DNA of 57,801 bases from Chara braunii. Taxonomy: Eukaryota > Streptophyta > Charophyceae > Charales > Characeae. The stretch is from NCBI GenBank assembly GCA_003427395.1, contig BFEA01000544.1, positions 528,470 through 586,270 on the forward strand, given 5' to 3'. The notes beneath the pieces were generated by a model. It worked only from the letters and a program-made list of their open reading frames with translations. It was not told where the DNA came from and searched no databases. A program made the translations under genes and the position numbers. Numbering within the stretch: position 1 is the stretch's first letter; every line of letters begins with the position of its first letter. Below are positions 21,836 through 33,283 of this stretch, piece after piece.

Positions 21836-22640
21836 CTCTAGACCTTGCCCTACCTGTGTACAGTACCTGTGTAGACCCCGAGAGTTGAACCTGTGACCTG
21901 TGTATTCGTAAGCAGTTGGTAGGCTGTCATAGGTCCGTAGGTAGCAGGGGTTCGATCAGTAGACCTGTAGAATAGAAGTCTTAGCGAGTTCCCGAAGTCT
22001 TAGTTGTAGTCCTTCTAGAAGGTCAGCAAGTGGGCAAGTGGTGAGTCAAGTGGTGATTTAAACTGCAGTGCAATTGCAGTACGACCTCGGTAGGTTAGTA
22101 GTGAGTCCCCATTCAGTCAGCGGTAAGGTCCAGTCAGTCCCAGTCCGTTCCAGCAAGTACCACAAGGGACTGTGAGCACCATGGGCCGATGGAAGAGGGC
22201 AGACCAACGAGTTTCAAAGTATAAATCAAGAGGCAGCGCCCAGCCTTTCATTCATTCCTGCGTGAGCCATCCAGAAGCGCTGCCGCAGCGACTTGTGCAA
22301 GGAGGTCTGCAGTGAGCCCGGAGCTGAAGTGGGCGAGAGAGAAGGAGCGTAGCATAGCGATAGGGTAGTTGCGGCCATAGCCACCATAGCTAGAGTTAGT
22401 GTGCAGTGTGAGTGTGTGTGTGTGAGTTCATAGAGTCGCGTGTGGGATATCCAGGGTGATCCGGTGTATGTGAACAGTGAGTTGTTTGGGCGCTGAGTCG
22501 CCATAGCCAATTGAAAGTGAACTTGTAGCTGGATGCCATATCTCTGAGTTTTGAGTGGGCGCATGTCGCCAGTTTGCTGCGCCACTGTTTACATGCATGA
22601 AAAGTGTGAATGAGAACGAGTCTGATTGCACAAACTCTTC
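21836..22640. other. Unassigned sequence between A3 and C1
   Basis: No homology to the gypsy families in this window. It has short direct words (ACCTGTGTA twice near 21855-21875; GTAGGT and CAGTCAG repeats) and a GT-rich stretch (22395-22425). It runs open into the C1 RT frame on the minus strand, but that part is not RT. It may be an LTR of another element. Confidence 0.35.
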
Positions 22641-22649
22641 GGTCCACTC

Positions 22650-23600
22650 CCAAGGGGTGTTAAGGTGAGTTAGGTCGGTTAAAGGGGAAACTATAGTACT
22701 ACAGTTTTTGATAGACGGACGGTAGTAGCCCGTCATCCCCCAAGACGACCGGACCTCAGTAACAGTCTGAGGTCTGAGCCAGTCACGTATGCTGGCCACT
22801 TTGGCATCGTCTGGCCTCAACCCATCCGTGGAAATCTCATGACCTAGGTACAAGATCTTGGTGCGACCGAACTCACATTTCTCTAAGTTGACCTTGTACT
22901 GGTGCTGCCTTATGAGACCTAGCACTGTTTTCATGTGCTCAACGTGCTCCTCTACAATCTTACTAAAGATAAGGATATTTTCGAGGTACACGACGATAAA
23001 CTTGTCTAAGTAATCATGAATTATCCGATTCCTTGCATGTTGGAATGTCCCAGGTGCATTGCATTGACCAAAGGGCATCACCACAAACTCGTGCAGACCG
23101 TACCTGGTTTGGTATGTGGTTTTGTGCTGATCCTTAGGTCTAATGGCAATTTGATGGTATGCGGACTTCAAATCTATCTTTGTGAAGTACCGGTATCCCT
23201 GTGCTTTATCCAAGAGGTCGTCGATGCGGGGTGGGGGCTCCTCGTTCTTAACAGTGATGACATTGAGGCCCATATAGTCAATGCACATCCTTAGGGTACC
23301 TCCCTTCTTAGGAACGAATAGGACTGGAGCACCATAAGGGGAGGTACTAGGCCGAATCCATCCCTTCTCTGTAAGCTCTTTGAGTTGGCGGTGGAGCTCA
23401 TCCAACTCTGTAGGAGACATCCTACAGATCCGTCCTCTAGGTACTTTGCTACCTGGGATGACTTCTATCGCATGGACAACCTCTCTTTCCACCACACCAC
23501 TGGGCTCCTCGAAAAGGTCTGAATACTGAGCAACGATTGCTTCTATCTCTGGGGGTGATTTTACGGCCTCCCCTTTCTTAGAGACAAAGACTAGGTACAT
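22650..23600 (-). pseudogene. C1 reverse transcriptase with altered catalytic site
   Basis: A long open frame contains [80 protein letters not shown], then the catalytic motif as VVYLENILIFSK instead of YLDD, followed by CEFGRTKILYLGHEIS and AKVASIRDWLRPQTVTEVRS. Replacement of both catalytic Asp (D to E and D to N) should abolish polymerase activity. Other changes (FGQCN for FGLTN/LCN, YMGLN for YRGLN) agree with decay. The frame stays open into unrelated sequence after 22640. Confidence 0.88.
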
Positions 23601-23615
23601 GCCCTCCTCGGGATT

Positions 23616-24266
23616 TTACTTATAATAGTTATATAAAGAGGATGCACACATGGAGCCATAGTTCTCCACTAGACTGCTAGCCTTGAACTTCTGCAGTCTA
23701 ACGGTTCTTCCATTAGGCAACGTGTGGATCATCACCTTCCTATCCCAATCGAATTGAGGTTCAACAACCTCGAGGTAGTACATGCCTAGTAACATATCGA
23801 ATGACAGTTCATCGCTGACAAGGAATGAAATCTTGTGTCTCAGTTCCCTTCCTCCATAGGAGAAGGTGCAGACTACGTCCTTGACATAGTCTTGGACAAC
23901 CATACTGTGATTGTTGGCTAGCGTAGATGCTACAAATCTGCTCAGCCACTGCACTTGGTCCCCTAAGCACAAGCTCTCCACACAAGCACGACTGATGAAG
24001 TTTCGTGTAGAGCCTATGTTTGCGAAGGCGCCCACTTTGCGGCCAGCTACGTCAACCTCTACCACGAAATGTTCACCCCTGGGACCTTTGCTAATCATCG
24101 CCCAAAAGTCTTTGGGGTCCTTCCTTGACCACTCAGTTTGTAACTCTTCTAAGGACTCAAACACATCGCTCGAACAGAGCATCAGTGGGTCTGAATGTGT
24201 TTGCGGGGCGATAAATGGGTCACTAGCCTTGGCCAACGCCTGAAGTGGTGAAGGCAACATTACCAC
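23616..24266 (-). pseudogene. C1 aspartic protease, catalytic Asp lost
   Basis: A frame of 216 codons. The active-site region reads VGAFANIGSTRNFIS where B2 has [15 protein letters not shown], so the DSG triad is now NIG and the enzyme should be inactive. Downstream YGGRELRHKISFLVSDELSF and DMLLGMYYLEVVEPQFDW correspond to the flap and C-terminal region. C2 has the same domain at 52629-51951. Confidence 0.8.
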
Positions 24267-24287
24267 TTCAGCACGAGGTTAACACAC

Positions 24288-26080
24288 CTACTGGCCCAAG
24301 GTGTTTCCCTGCAAAGTGCTCGCAGAAGCACCACCAGGGTTCAAAGATAAACCTACCACAGTTGGAGAGGCTACCTTCGTTGTGACTTTTTTGCCTCTGC
24401 ATGTTTTTGATGTGTGGCCATAGTTGACATAGTTCAGGCAAGTACCCGCAGCAACTCGGTCCCTCCATACCTCGTAATCTAAACCAAGTTTTACCCATGC
24501 ACGCGTTCCTTGGTCGCCCTGACTCTTGGACCGTCCTACCTTCTGCTTCCCGGTCCCCCTTGCCTCTTCTTTGATTGGAGCTACGACTCCCCCATCCGAA
24601 GTCTCACTAGCCCCATCCTGCTCTGCGTCTTCCCCATAGTCAGGGAAGCCGTCAATCTCAGTCGCTTGACCATCATGGTCGACGAACATGAGATTGCCCT
24701 TCTTCCTCCAATATTGGGAAAGTTTCTTCTTCCTACCATCTGTTTGACCCTGATGCGCGCTCCCAAGTTTAGCCTCTATATCTAAGGTTTTCTTGTTGAA
24801 AGTAGCGAAGTTATGGACATCAATGTTGGCCTCATCTACCAACTTATTCTTGACATCAATGTTGGCCTCGTCTACTAGCTTATTCTTGATATCTGTGGGC
24901 AGACATCTCAGATAAGTTGTGAGGAGTACATGTGGGTCATAGTGTACACCAGACACTACGATCAGACGTTCTACGACGTCTGTGACTTCCCGCACAGTCT
25001 GGTAGCGTTTGGAACCGAGACTGTTTATTGTGTCGGTGGCTTTCTGTGCCCCTTGAAGTTAATGCATTCTGTTGTACACAGTCCGTACGAAGTCCTCTAA
25101 TGTCTGGGCGCGGGCCCAAGCATCAAAGTTTTAACCGTAACCCTGTTGCTGCACTATGCCATTTAACCATCGTGTTGCCGAACCCTCTAGAAATGAGGCA
25201 ACAACTATAACTTCTTGCTCCGGCCTCGTGAGCTTGTGCCTCACATAGGTAGGCACAGTTCTCGCCCAGGTGTCCAGGTCCTCATCCTTTTTCCTGTCGC
25301 CAAAAAAGGTTTAGACTCAGCAATAAAATCTTGGGCATCCACTGCATAGGTTGGATTTGCCCAGGTGATTGCTGCAGTGGTTGCATAGCCACTGAGACAG
25401 GTTGCTGCAAGCTAACCTGAGCCTGTCCTAACGATGGGACTGTAGCTGCCACCGTCATTGATGGTACGGGAGAAGTACTGAGAATCGGACCATTAACTGT
25501 TGCTAAACCACCTGAAGGAGAGATGCCAAACATAGGAGAGAAAGAGGGCCCTAGCGGCGACGACGTCACTGTGGGACCCGCAACCGAAGGGGGAGCTACA
25601 AAATACTTAGGCTGCCTCATCATGGGACAAGGAGCCTACATAGCAGCCAGAATTCGGTTCTAGCCGGCCACTAGTTCAACCAGCACTTTCTGCTGGACAA
25701 TATGCGTTTCTGCCACGCGCTTGTATTGCAGGATCCAATGTTGACTCATCTAGTGCTTCTAAGTTTCCTAACTCCTGCCTCCTAGTTCCTAGTCTAGCTT
25801 TTCTCGTTATCGCCCTCTGCCTTCTCTCATTTGCATCCCTCAACTACTGTTGTAGTTCATTATGAAGAGCTTCCGCCTGGCGGATCTCATAATCCTCTGG
25901 TGTGAGAGGAGACTGTTGGCTGACTTGTGAACCAGTAGACTGACTAACGGAACCCTGAGAAACCCCCGGACTAATTCCTGACGAAGAGGCGTTGGACAAT
26001 GCACGTGACATGGTAGAGGAGGTAGCCATTGCGGCCTCACTACTGGCTGTTGCTGCCCTAGACCTCCGAAATGCCACCCT
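24288..26080 (-). pseudogene. C1 Gag, frameshifted
   Basis: In sense order: a Ser/Ala/Gln-rich N-terminus (26077-25844, GISPGVSQGSVSQSTGSQVS then LTPEDYEIRQAEALHNELQ), a Pro/Ser/Val-rich spacer (25623-25282), and a capsid C-terminal part with degenerate knuckle (24995-24288). The knuckle reads CLNYVNYGHTSKTC, with the second Cys replaced by Tyr. A 39-bp tandem duplication repeats NKLVDEANIDV at about 24815-24895. C2 Gag shares LTPEE.AIQ near its N-terminus. Frame changes separate the pieces. Confidence 0.72.
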
Positions 26081-27476
26081 CTCCCTGGCTTCCCTCTGCA
26101 GCTTCCTTTCCTCTCCTGGACCTAACTCCTAGAAAGTGATTGGTCGACTTAGAGCAGTTCTACGGGTCACTCTTAGGTCTTCCACTAATCGTTCCTCCTC
26201 CTCACTACTAACTGCTTCACTCATGAGCTACAGTGGTGTGTGATCTAAACTAGAATCCACACTGAATCCTACCTCAGCATGACATCCGACCGAGTATAAT
26301 AGTCAACTAATTCGTCCACCTGGATAAACGTAGTCAAGTGGTAACGAACAACTAGTATCAGGTCCTAAAGGTAACTCTATTTCTATTTTTAGATTACTCT
26401 AAGACAGAATGCAATGCAGCTAGGAAGGTACTATCCTATCTGCAGTTGTCTGTCAGTTGTCAACAAGTCTGTACAACTAAATAATCAAAAATAAAAATAA
26501 ATTACCTGTGGAGATGCATGTTGGATGACAGTTTATCTAATTAGTACCACAACGAAAAATTGCCATAATTCCCACCTGCCCTTGTATCCCTCTTGAGTAG
26601 TCTCTTGTGTTGACGTCCTGAGCATCTGGTTAAGCAACGTGTCTAAAGGTATGCAATCCGGCCCACCCCCGTGCTGCAAGTCTATACTAAGCCTACCAGC
26701 CCTGCACCTTGTTTACCCTCGCATGCAACGAGCCTTACTTCCGGTCGATCTAGCTGATCAAGAGGCAGTTTAAGGACAGCCCCCAAGGTCCTCAGGAATT
26801 ATTTAACGTCGCTGACAGGACGACGATCACAGCCAAGGTTCAATTCGAAACCCGCCAGAAGTATTTATAGACGGTCTGGTGAGCGTCTCATAAAGGGTTG
26901 GCATGCCCAACATGGCCTCTAATGCACAACAAGCCTTACTTGCAGCGAAGTATGCGCGACTAGTCCAAGCGGGTTGGCATGGTGACCGTGACCCGAGTGC
27001 TTCATCCAAGGCCCTTCAGAGGCTTCGCCTGTCTCCCACTATCTTGCTGCCCAGGACGAATGTTGACTCTCAAGGTTGAGCGCTCAGAACACCTCACATT
27101 GAAATGGCTCTCAAGACGGAACTCACTTCCTCACGGTAAGAAGTAATGAAGAGGGTAGATAAGGAAGGGAGCAACGTACCTCATAATGCTGCCCCCAACC
27201 ACTGATTTCTCACCAGCAACCTGACGTGCATTTATGATGATCGGTCCTTGCCTTGGCACAACAAACAACGAAATGCAGTTCCACCTCGGCTTAAATGCCA
27301 CATCAACGAGCTCTCATCATCCAGCGCACATTCCAATGTCACCACATAGCCTTCCCGACGCGCCCACACGACCCTGGGCCGCCCATCGTCCAACGCCCCT
27401 AAGCCTTATCACTGCCCCACACCTCATGCGAAACACCGAACAACAATTGCAAAGAACCAGTAAAGCGCAGTTTGAA
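26081..27476 (-). other. C1 leader, non-coding
   Basis: Related to the C2 leader: GTGTCTAAAGGT.TGCA, CCAGCCCTGCAC, TACCCTCGC.TGC and CTGATCAAGAGGC occur in both (26640-26770 here, 54870-54990 in C2). No ORF or compact repeat is seen; a GCCACATCAAC word lies near 27297. Confidence 0.65.
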
Positions 27477-27491
27477 CCCGCTCCGATACCA
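27477..27491 (-). other. C1 primer-binding site (iMet-like)
   Basis: Minus strand TGGTATCGGAGCGGG, three bases (ATT) after the LTR end. One base (A to G at position 8) differs from the D PBS TGGTATCAGAGCGGG. Confidence 0.8.
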
Positions 27492-27494
27492 AAT

Positions 27495-28500
27495 TGCAAG
27501 GAAAATGAGCAATAGCGAGATGGCAGAATCCGATTGCACAATCACATTGAAAGCCAGAAAGTCCCACAGTGTCCAGGAAGTAGCATTGCACCAATAATAC
27601 ACCAATGGAGAATTGTAACACTGAAACCGAATGTCAATGAGATCTTACTCTCATCCTCACCAACATAAGAGTCCAGGCCCTTCCACCTACTTGGCGCTCG
27701 GCGCCCAGACTACTCCCACACACACAGCTACTATTTGTCTATGAATTAACAATGCAACCGTTCACGTCAGCAGCCACCGAAGTACATGAAGATGTTGCCC
27801 AAATGTAGACCATCACCAATACCAGGTATGAGCCCTCACATCGTCATCCTCATCTCTTGTCTCTCTCTCTCTCTCTATTGTCTGTCCACGTTGTCTTCCC
27901 TTTCTACACCCCAAGACCACCCCTGCGCCTTGCTGTACTCCAAGCCCAGCCAGCTGTGGAAGCTGGGCTATGGCGTTGCCCTCAGCAGCGCCCTCTTCCC
28001 ACACGACCACACGTGCACAAAGCCTTGCCCCTAGCGCTAGCAGCAGCACGTGAGCGTTCGCTCCAGCAGCGCTGCCACAAACTGGCAAGTGTCTGAATGA
28101 GGCTTCAGGCAGCAAGCTCTTTGCTATAAGGAAAAAGTCTGCCTGGCCTTTGACCCGGCTGGGCTGGGCCTGAGCCCATAAGCTTCTGGTAGGCACCAGG
28201 TTGCTGGGCCTCTGCTGGTGATGCTGGGCCTCGTTCAATTGCTCCGCCCAACTGTCTGTGTATACTGCTGCGAATGTGGCCCAGGGCCTGCACTTCAGGA
28301 AAGGTCTAGAAGGCCGTGAAAAATCTTTGTTGCTCGGGTCCTGGGTTCCCTCAACCGACTGATGGGGCACAACTGCCTGAAACCCCAAATACAAAATTGG
28401 TAGCATTGGACTATTGTGATTTGTTAGGCCCGCCTTCACTTAGGGCGGGCACACATGCATCAGGGGCCCCTTAGGCCTGCCGAGGAGCCTTATCCTCGCA
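27495..28500 (-). repeat. 5' LTR of C1
   Basis: Plus-strand ends are TGCAAGGAAAATGAGC and TTATCCTCGCA. Matches to the C2 LTR (37455-38369) include GAAAATGAGC.ATAGCGA, GGCGCTC.GCGCCCAGACTAC, CCAGGTATG and GCCT.CCGAGG. About 1006 bp, with strong divergence between C1 and C2, so they are different insertions. Confidence 0.8.
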
Positions 28501-28602
28501 AAATATTTAATATGGTTTTAAATGGATATAAAACGAATTTGATTAATTTAAATGGATTTAATTAATTTTTTTAATGGATTTAAAACGAATTTTATCAATT
28601 TA
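28501..28602. repeat. AT-rich satellite, left half
   Basis: TTTAAATGGATTTAAAACGA-type units, the same as 37241-37454. The two halves were contiguous before B2 inserted. Confidence 0.85.
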
Positions 28603-29605
28603 TGCAATGAACCCAGATCGTGTAGACAATCGTCAACAATGCAAGCCCATATAAATATCAATCTGCTGATGATTACCAATAGTCAAAATCATAACCAGAC
28701 AGAATGAGATGAGATAATCATACACAGACGAAGAGAGAGGAGGGAGATTAGACATAGGAGAGGAAAGTATAATGCCCACTCCTGCTTCGGGCTCCTTCCT
28801 CGACCACCACCTCAATCATCAATAGTTTGAACAAGTATCTGAAGTAACCTCAGTGTGCCACGTGGCACGTCTAATTAGTCCCTCATCAGCANNNNNNNNN
28901 NNNNNNNNNNNNNNNNNNNNNNNNNNNNNNNNNNNNNNNNNNNNNNNNNNNNNNNNNNNNNNNNNNNNNNNNNNNNNNNNNNNNNNNNNNNNNNNNNNNN
29001 NNNNNNNNNNNNNNNNNNNNNNNNNNNNNNNNNNNNNNNNNNNNNNNNNNNNNNNNNNNNNNNNNNNNNNNNNNNNNNNNNNNNNNNNNNNNNNNNNNNN
29101 NNNNNNNNNNNNNNNNNNNNNNNNNNGCGCCTCGCTGAATCACAATGCCAGCGTTGCTGCGTCGAGCCAACGTTGAAGTCAACGTGTGAAGTCAGCATCA
29201 ACGCAAGACAGAATGAATGAATGTCAAAGCCTGGAAGTCAGCGCTTATGTAGCGTTGACGCGGGGTCTGGACCCCGGATGCTGCATCCCTCAGCCGTCCA
29301 GATCTCAATGCAAACGAAGGCCCAGATTGGTCTGAAACTGAATTCTCTTCGGCCTGGATGTTGTCTGGGTACTTGCGCACAACAAGTGAGTGTATCCAAC
29401 CAAGGGCCTGGACGCGGTACCTTTGACTCTATAGTTGACTTTGACCCTTGAATTTCCAGTGTGCAGCGTTTGGTCACACAGCCAAACGCAGCAGACTCAG
29501 GCCTGGGCGTGTCTTGGTCACACAGCCCAATGCAGACCGACTCAGGTCTGCGTTGCCTGGGGCTGAGTTCTAGGCCCCAGGCTACTTCTGAACAGGGTTA
29601 CTGCA
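28603..29605 (-). repeat. 3' LTR of B2, with assembly gap
   Basis: TGCAATGAACCC ... GGGTTACTGCA, near-identical to 36237-37240. A gap of 235 Ns (28892-29126) replaces what is 208 bp in the sister LTR (36526-36733), so the missing sequence is predictable in kind and length. The sister LTR carries an extra short tandem duplication (around 36957-36990) absent here. Confidence 0.93.
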
Positions 29606-29644
29606 TTCTTGCCGGCCCATTTTCGAGTTCCATCGCATAAATAC

Positions 29645-31195
29645 TTAAGACTTTAACCCTCGTTCATAAGCAACGACAATATCAGGAGCAGTTTCTAGTA
29701 GTTCTCGTTTGCTAAACCATTTGTCCTCAGATGGTGCCTGAGACTTAAAACGTACCTTGAACTGCTTTTGGGGTCGTCCACGCCCACCTGTAGAAAAATA
29801 CCCATGGTTTATGATCTTGTCTACCTCGTACCCGCCATCCATGTCTGGCGGAATCATAGAAGGTCTGTGCGGGAACTCATTTCCTTCTACAAAGGGTAAT
29901 AGTTTGGACGCGTGAAAAACAGGATATGTTTTGAGATGAGGGGGAATATCAATGCGATAAGACAGTCCCTCAACACCTCCAATTATTTTAAGAACTTCCC
30001 AGGATAAAAAATAGACAGGAAGCAATTTCTGGGACACATCTTTCTCTAAAGAAAACTCTTTTGATTTTACCCAAATCAGATCACCCTCTTTGAATGTAGA
30101 CGGTCGACGGAGCCTATTGGCTTGTTCAATCATCCGTAGTTGAGCTTTCCTTAGATTATCTTTAACTTTTTTGAATGTCCTCTTGAAACAATACTGCATA
30201 TTCTCGGGTCCCTGGGGGCAACCTAAGGAACTGGTCCCGGTTTAATACATCAATGAGACGTTTAGGTTTCCACCCTTTGTGAAGTGCATTCGGGGTTCGT
30301 CCAGTGGAAGTGTGGACACTATTGTTATATGCACTCGCAATTTTGGGTAAGTTCTCATCCCAATCAATTTGATCGGGTCTAACATACATGCGTAAAAGCT
30401 GCTGGCACAGACGGTTCATTTGTTCAGTTTGGCCATTCGTTTCGGGATGTCTCCCTGACGACATGGTGAGTCGCGTGTCATAAGCTTCCATCATCTTTTG
30501 CCACGACAGACTCGTGAACCTGACATCTCGATTCGACACAATGGATTTAGGGAACCCATACTCAGTGACCCATCGCATCTGAAATTTCTGGATGACAAGT
30601 TCAGTACGCGCTTCTGCTGGTCAGGGAACAAACATAGCGTATTTAGAGAAACGGTCCACAATTACCATCACTTGACTATTAGTCTATTACCATTGCGACT
30701 TTTAACCAGACTCATGAAGTAAATTGAGATAGACTCACCTGGTTCACTTGGTATAGGTAATGGCTTGAGAAGTCCAAGGGGATTCTCATGCGACGGCTTG
30801 TTTCTCTGACACACTAAACAGGTTCGAACATATGTTAGTACATCTTCTTTAAGTCTCTTCCATTCAAAACGTTCTCTGACTTCAACATATGTTTTCTTGA
30901 AACCAAAATGACCCTCAGAATCGTCGCATTCCCCAATCAACAGACTCTTAATCGTTTCCTTATGAGGAATACACAATCTTTGTTCGGTTTGGTCAATCAA
31001 GAACAACAACCCATCAGTCAGTCTATAGTTGGGTAGTTGGGACGGATCTCGTACAAGGATATCCATGATTGGTTTCCAGATAGGATCAGTAGCATATCCT
31101 TGGCGAATCTGGTCTTTCAGGTCATTCCCAACATCCAAGTAAGAGACACGTGCACCAAAGAAATCACTACGTTGGGACAAAGCATCTGCAACCAC
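29645..31195 (-). pseudogene. B2 integrase with chromodomain-like tail
   Basis: Three frames in sense order. 31195-30668 has the zinc-binding region ECDDSEGHFGFKKT ... TCLVCQRNK, in which the first zinc His is Asp, and SISIYFMSLVKS, where the first catalytic Asp is Tyr. 30578-30162 has SNRDVRFTSLSWQKMM (second Asp) and HPETNGQTEQMNR (catalytic Glu). 30199-29645 has the C-terminal domain (SYRIDIPPHLKTYPVFHASK) and a chromodomain-like end with GGRGRPQKQFKVRF and DKWFSKRELLETAPDIVVAY. The D-to-Y change and frameshifts indicate a dead enzyme. RGRP resembles an AT-hook core. Confidence 0.87.
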
Positions 31196-31257
31196 ATTAG
31201 ACTTACCTTTGATAGTCTTGAGTTCAAAGTCAAAGGTGTCAATGAATGCAGACCATC

Positions 31258-31840
31258 TTACAACTTGTCAGAGAGTCTGGACTGTGTTTTTATCCACTGT
31301 AGGGTTGAGTGGTCTGAATACACAGTAAAGTGCTTCCCTAACACGTAGTGCCTCCATGTGTCCAACGCACAGACTAAGGCATAAATTTTTCTTTCATACG
31401 TGGAATTGGCGACTTTGTCACACGACAGTCGTTTAGACATAAATTCTACGGGCCTATAGCCTTTGCCGTCATCCTGTTGGAGAACAGCGCCAATCCCATA
31501 TTGACTTGCGTTAGTGGTGACAATGAAAGATAAGGACGGGTCAACAATCTTAAGGACGGGGTAGTGAGTTAGTGCATACTTCAATTTCTGAAAGGAAGAC
31601 TCACAATCCTTATCCCACAACCAGACAATTTCTTTCTTTAACAATCTTCGCATTGGTGCAACAATCAGTGAGAAGTTTCTGACAAACCTCCTATAATAAC
31701 TAGCTAGACCAAGGAAAGATCATAGTTCAGTAATAGACTTAGGTTGTGGCCAATCTCTAATTGCTGATATCGTTTTCGCTTCTGGCCTTGGACCTTCTTC
31801 GTTTACTATGTGTCCAAGGTATAACACTTCGGACTTAGCA
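31258..31840 (-). pseudogene. B2 RT connection and RNase H, catalytic residues altered
   Basis: 31653-31258 reads FIVTTNASQYGIGAVLQQ (catalytic TTDAS has become TTNAS), FMSKRLSCDKVANSTYERK, then IYALVCALDTWRHYVLG, with the usual catalytic Glu of YE.EL replaced. FTVYSDHSTLQWI keeps the third acidic residue. C2 keeps all three (TTDAG, YEKELY, NDHHTL), so the losses are specific to B2. The connection segment (31654-31840) is in other frames with indels. Confidence 0.82.
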
Positions 31841-31843
31841 AAC

Positions 31844-33247
31844 TCAAGACTTCTTTGAGTTGATCTTAAAGTTGCCCTCACGCAACTTCCCTAGCACCAG
31901 ACGAAGGTGCTTCTCATGATCCTTTAGTGTTTTACTATACACTAAAATATCATCGAGATAGACAATGACAAACTTATCCAACCATTGACAAAACAAGTCA
32001 TTCATGGACCTTTGAAAAGTGGCAAGGGCATTCGTTAATCCAAAGGGCATTACCACGAACTCATAGTGGCCATACCTGGTCCGGAAAGCGGTCTTATGCT
32101 GATCGGAGGATTCCACCTCGATTTGGTGATACGCAGACTTCAAGTTGATCTTGCTAAAGTACATGCATCCCTGTAACTGGTCAAGTAAGTCGTCAATGCG
32201 AGGAAGCGGTTCAACATTCTTAACAGTGACGACATTCAACCCTCTGTAATCTATACATAGACGTAACTCACCTTCTTTCTTTGGTACAAACAAGACAGGA
32301 GCACCATAAGGAGAGGAGCTAAGGCGAATCCATCCTTTTTCTGTTAAGTCTTGCAGTTGTTTCCTTAATTCCTCAAGTCCCCTAGCAGACATTCGGTAGA
32401 TAGGGCCCTTGGGAATCTTACTACCAAGAATAATTTCAATGGTGTGCTTAATTGCACGCTCAGTTATTCCTGTTGGTTCTTCAATTTGTAGATCTTTATA
32501 TTCATCTAAGAGTTTTTCAATTGAAGGAGGATAGGAAGTAGAAGACTCACCTGCTTTCTTTACTAAGACCATCATTACTTCCTGTTCCAACCTTTTCTTC
32601 GAAACCATTGATCGGAATGCTGGATAACTCATACAACAGATAGAGAGACTAGAGTAAGATCCAGATTTATGAAACAATTTGATAGGCTTCAATTCGGAGT
32701 GTGCATCATGCAATTGCACAATCTTTTCTTTAAACTTGATATCTGGGTTGGCTTCCTCGTGCCAGTCCATTCCCAGAATCAAGTCAAAGGGTAAATTATT
32801 TTCGACCAAGAAGGATACCTCGTGAAGAATCTTCTTTCCTTCCTTGGTGTGAAATCGACATTTAACACGATCAACACATTGCGAGATAGTGATCATGCGT
32901 CTGTCAGCGAGAATAAACGTGGTAGGTCGAGACAGATCTTTTACCTTCATTCCGATATGCAACTTGCGGATTGTTTTCTCGGATATGTAGGATCGCGTCG
33001 ATCCTGAGTCCAACAGTGCACCTACGCGTGTAAATGCAATCTCTTCATCCGCGAGTAGTAGGTCACCCTTAGACTTAGATTTCTTAGCCCACGAGTTTCG
33101 TAATGCTAGCAACTCGTTACCAAGCTCGTCAAGAGAGTCGTCCAGAGAGACAGTACAGAAGACAAGTTCAGGGTGTTCCGGATGATGGGCTGAAGAAGAA
33201 CCATCCTCTGCCATGTGAGTCAAAGGGTTAGAAGGGTTAGTAGGCAC
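31844..33247 (-). pseudogene. B2 protease-reverse transcriptase reading frame, 467 codons
   Basis: The longest well-preserved frame in B2. The protease has [20 protein letters not shown] (near residue 75) and [16 protein letters not shown] has [76 protein letters not shown] and [20 protein letters not shown] with an intact YLDD. The motif A Asp in KIDLKSAYHQ is Asn (KINLKS), removing one catalytic residue. The frame ends at a stop near 31844, just before the CxFG region, by a local frameshift. Separate start codons have no meaning here because this is part of a Gag-Pol. Confidence 0.9.
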
Positions 33248-33283
33248 CCTAGATGTTACTCCTACTGGCGGCTCGCTTTTGGG

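Larger units (their letters stand above)
22640..28500 (-). mobile_element. Ty3/gypsy retrotransposon, family C copy C1, 5' part
   Basis: In the minus sense: 5' LTR (28500-27495), PBS (27491-27477), leader, gag, protease and RT up to the RT/RNase H connection, where homology stops near 22640. It is collinear with C2. RNase H and integrase are missing, except perhaps the remnant at 20641-21065. Confidence 0.85.

Noticed and set aside
23016-23294. Plus-strand ORF of 92 codons
   Set aside because: Shadow of the C1 RT on the other strand.
28669-28680. CTGATGA in the family-B LTR as a retrozyme hammerhead
   Set aside because: No GAAA core or stems nearby.
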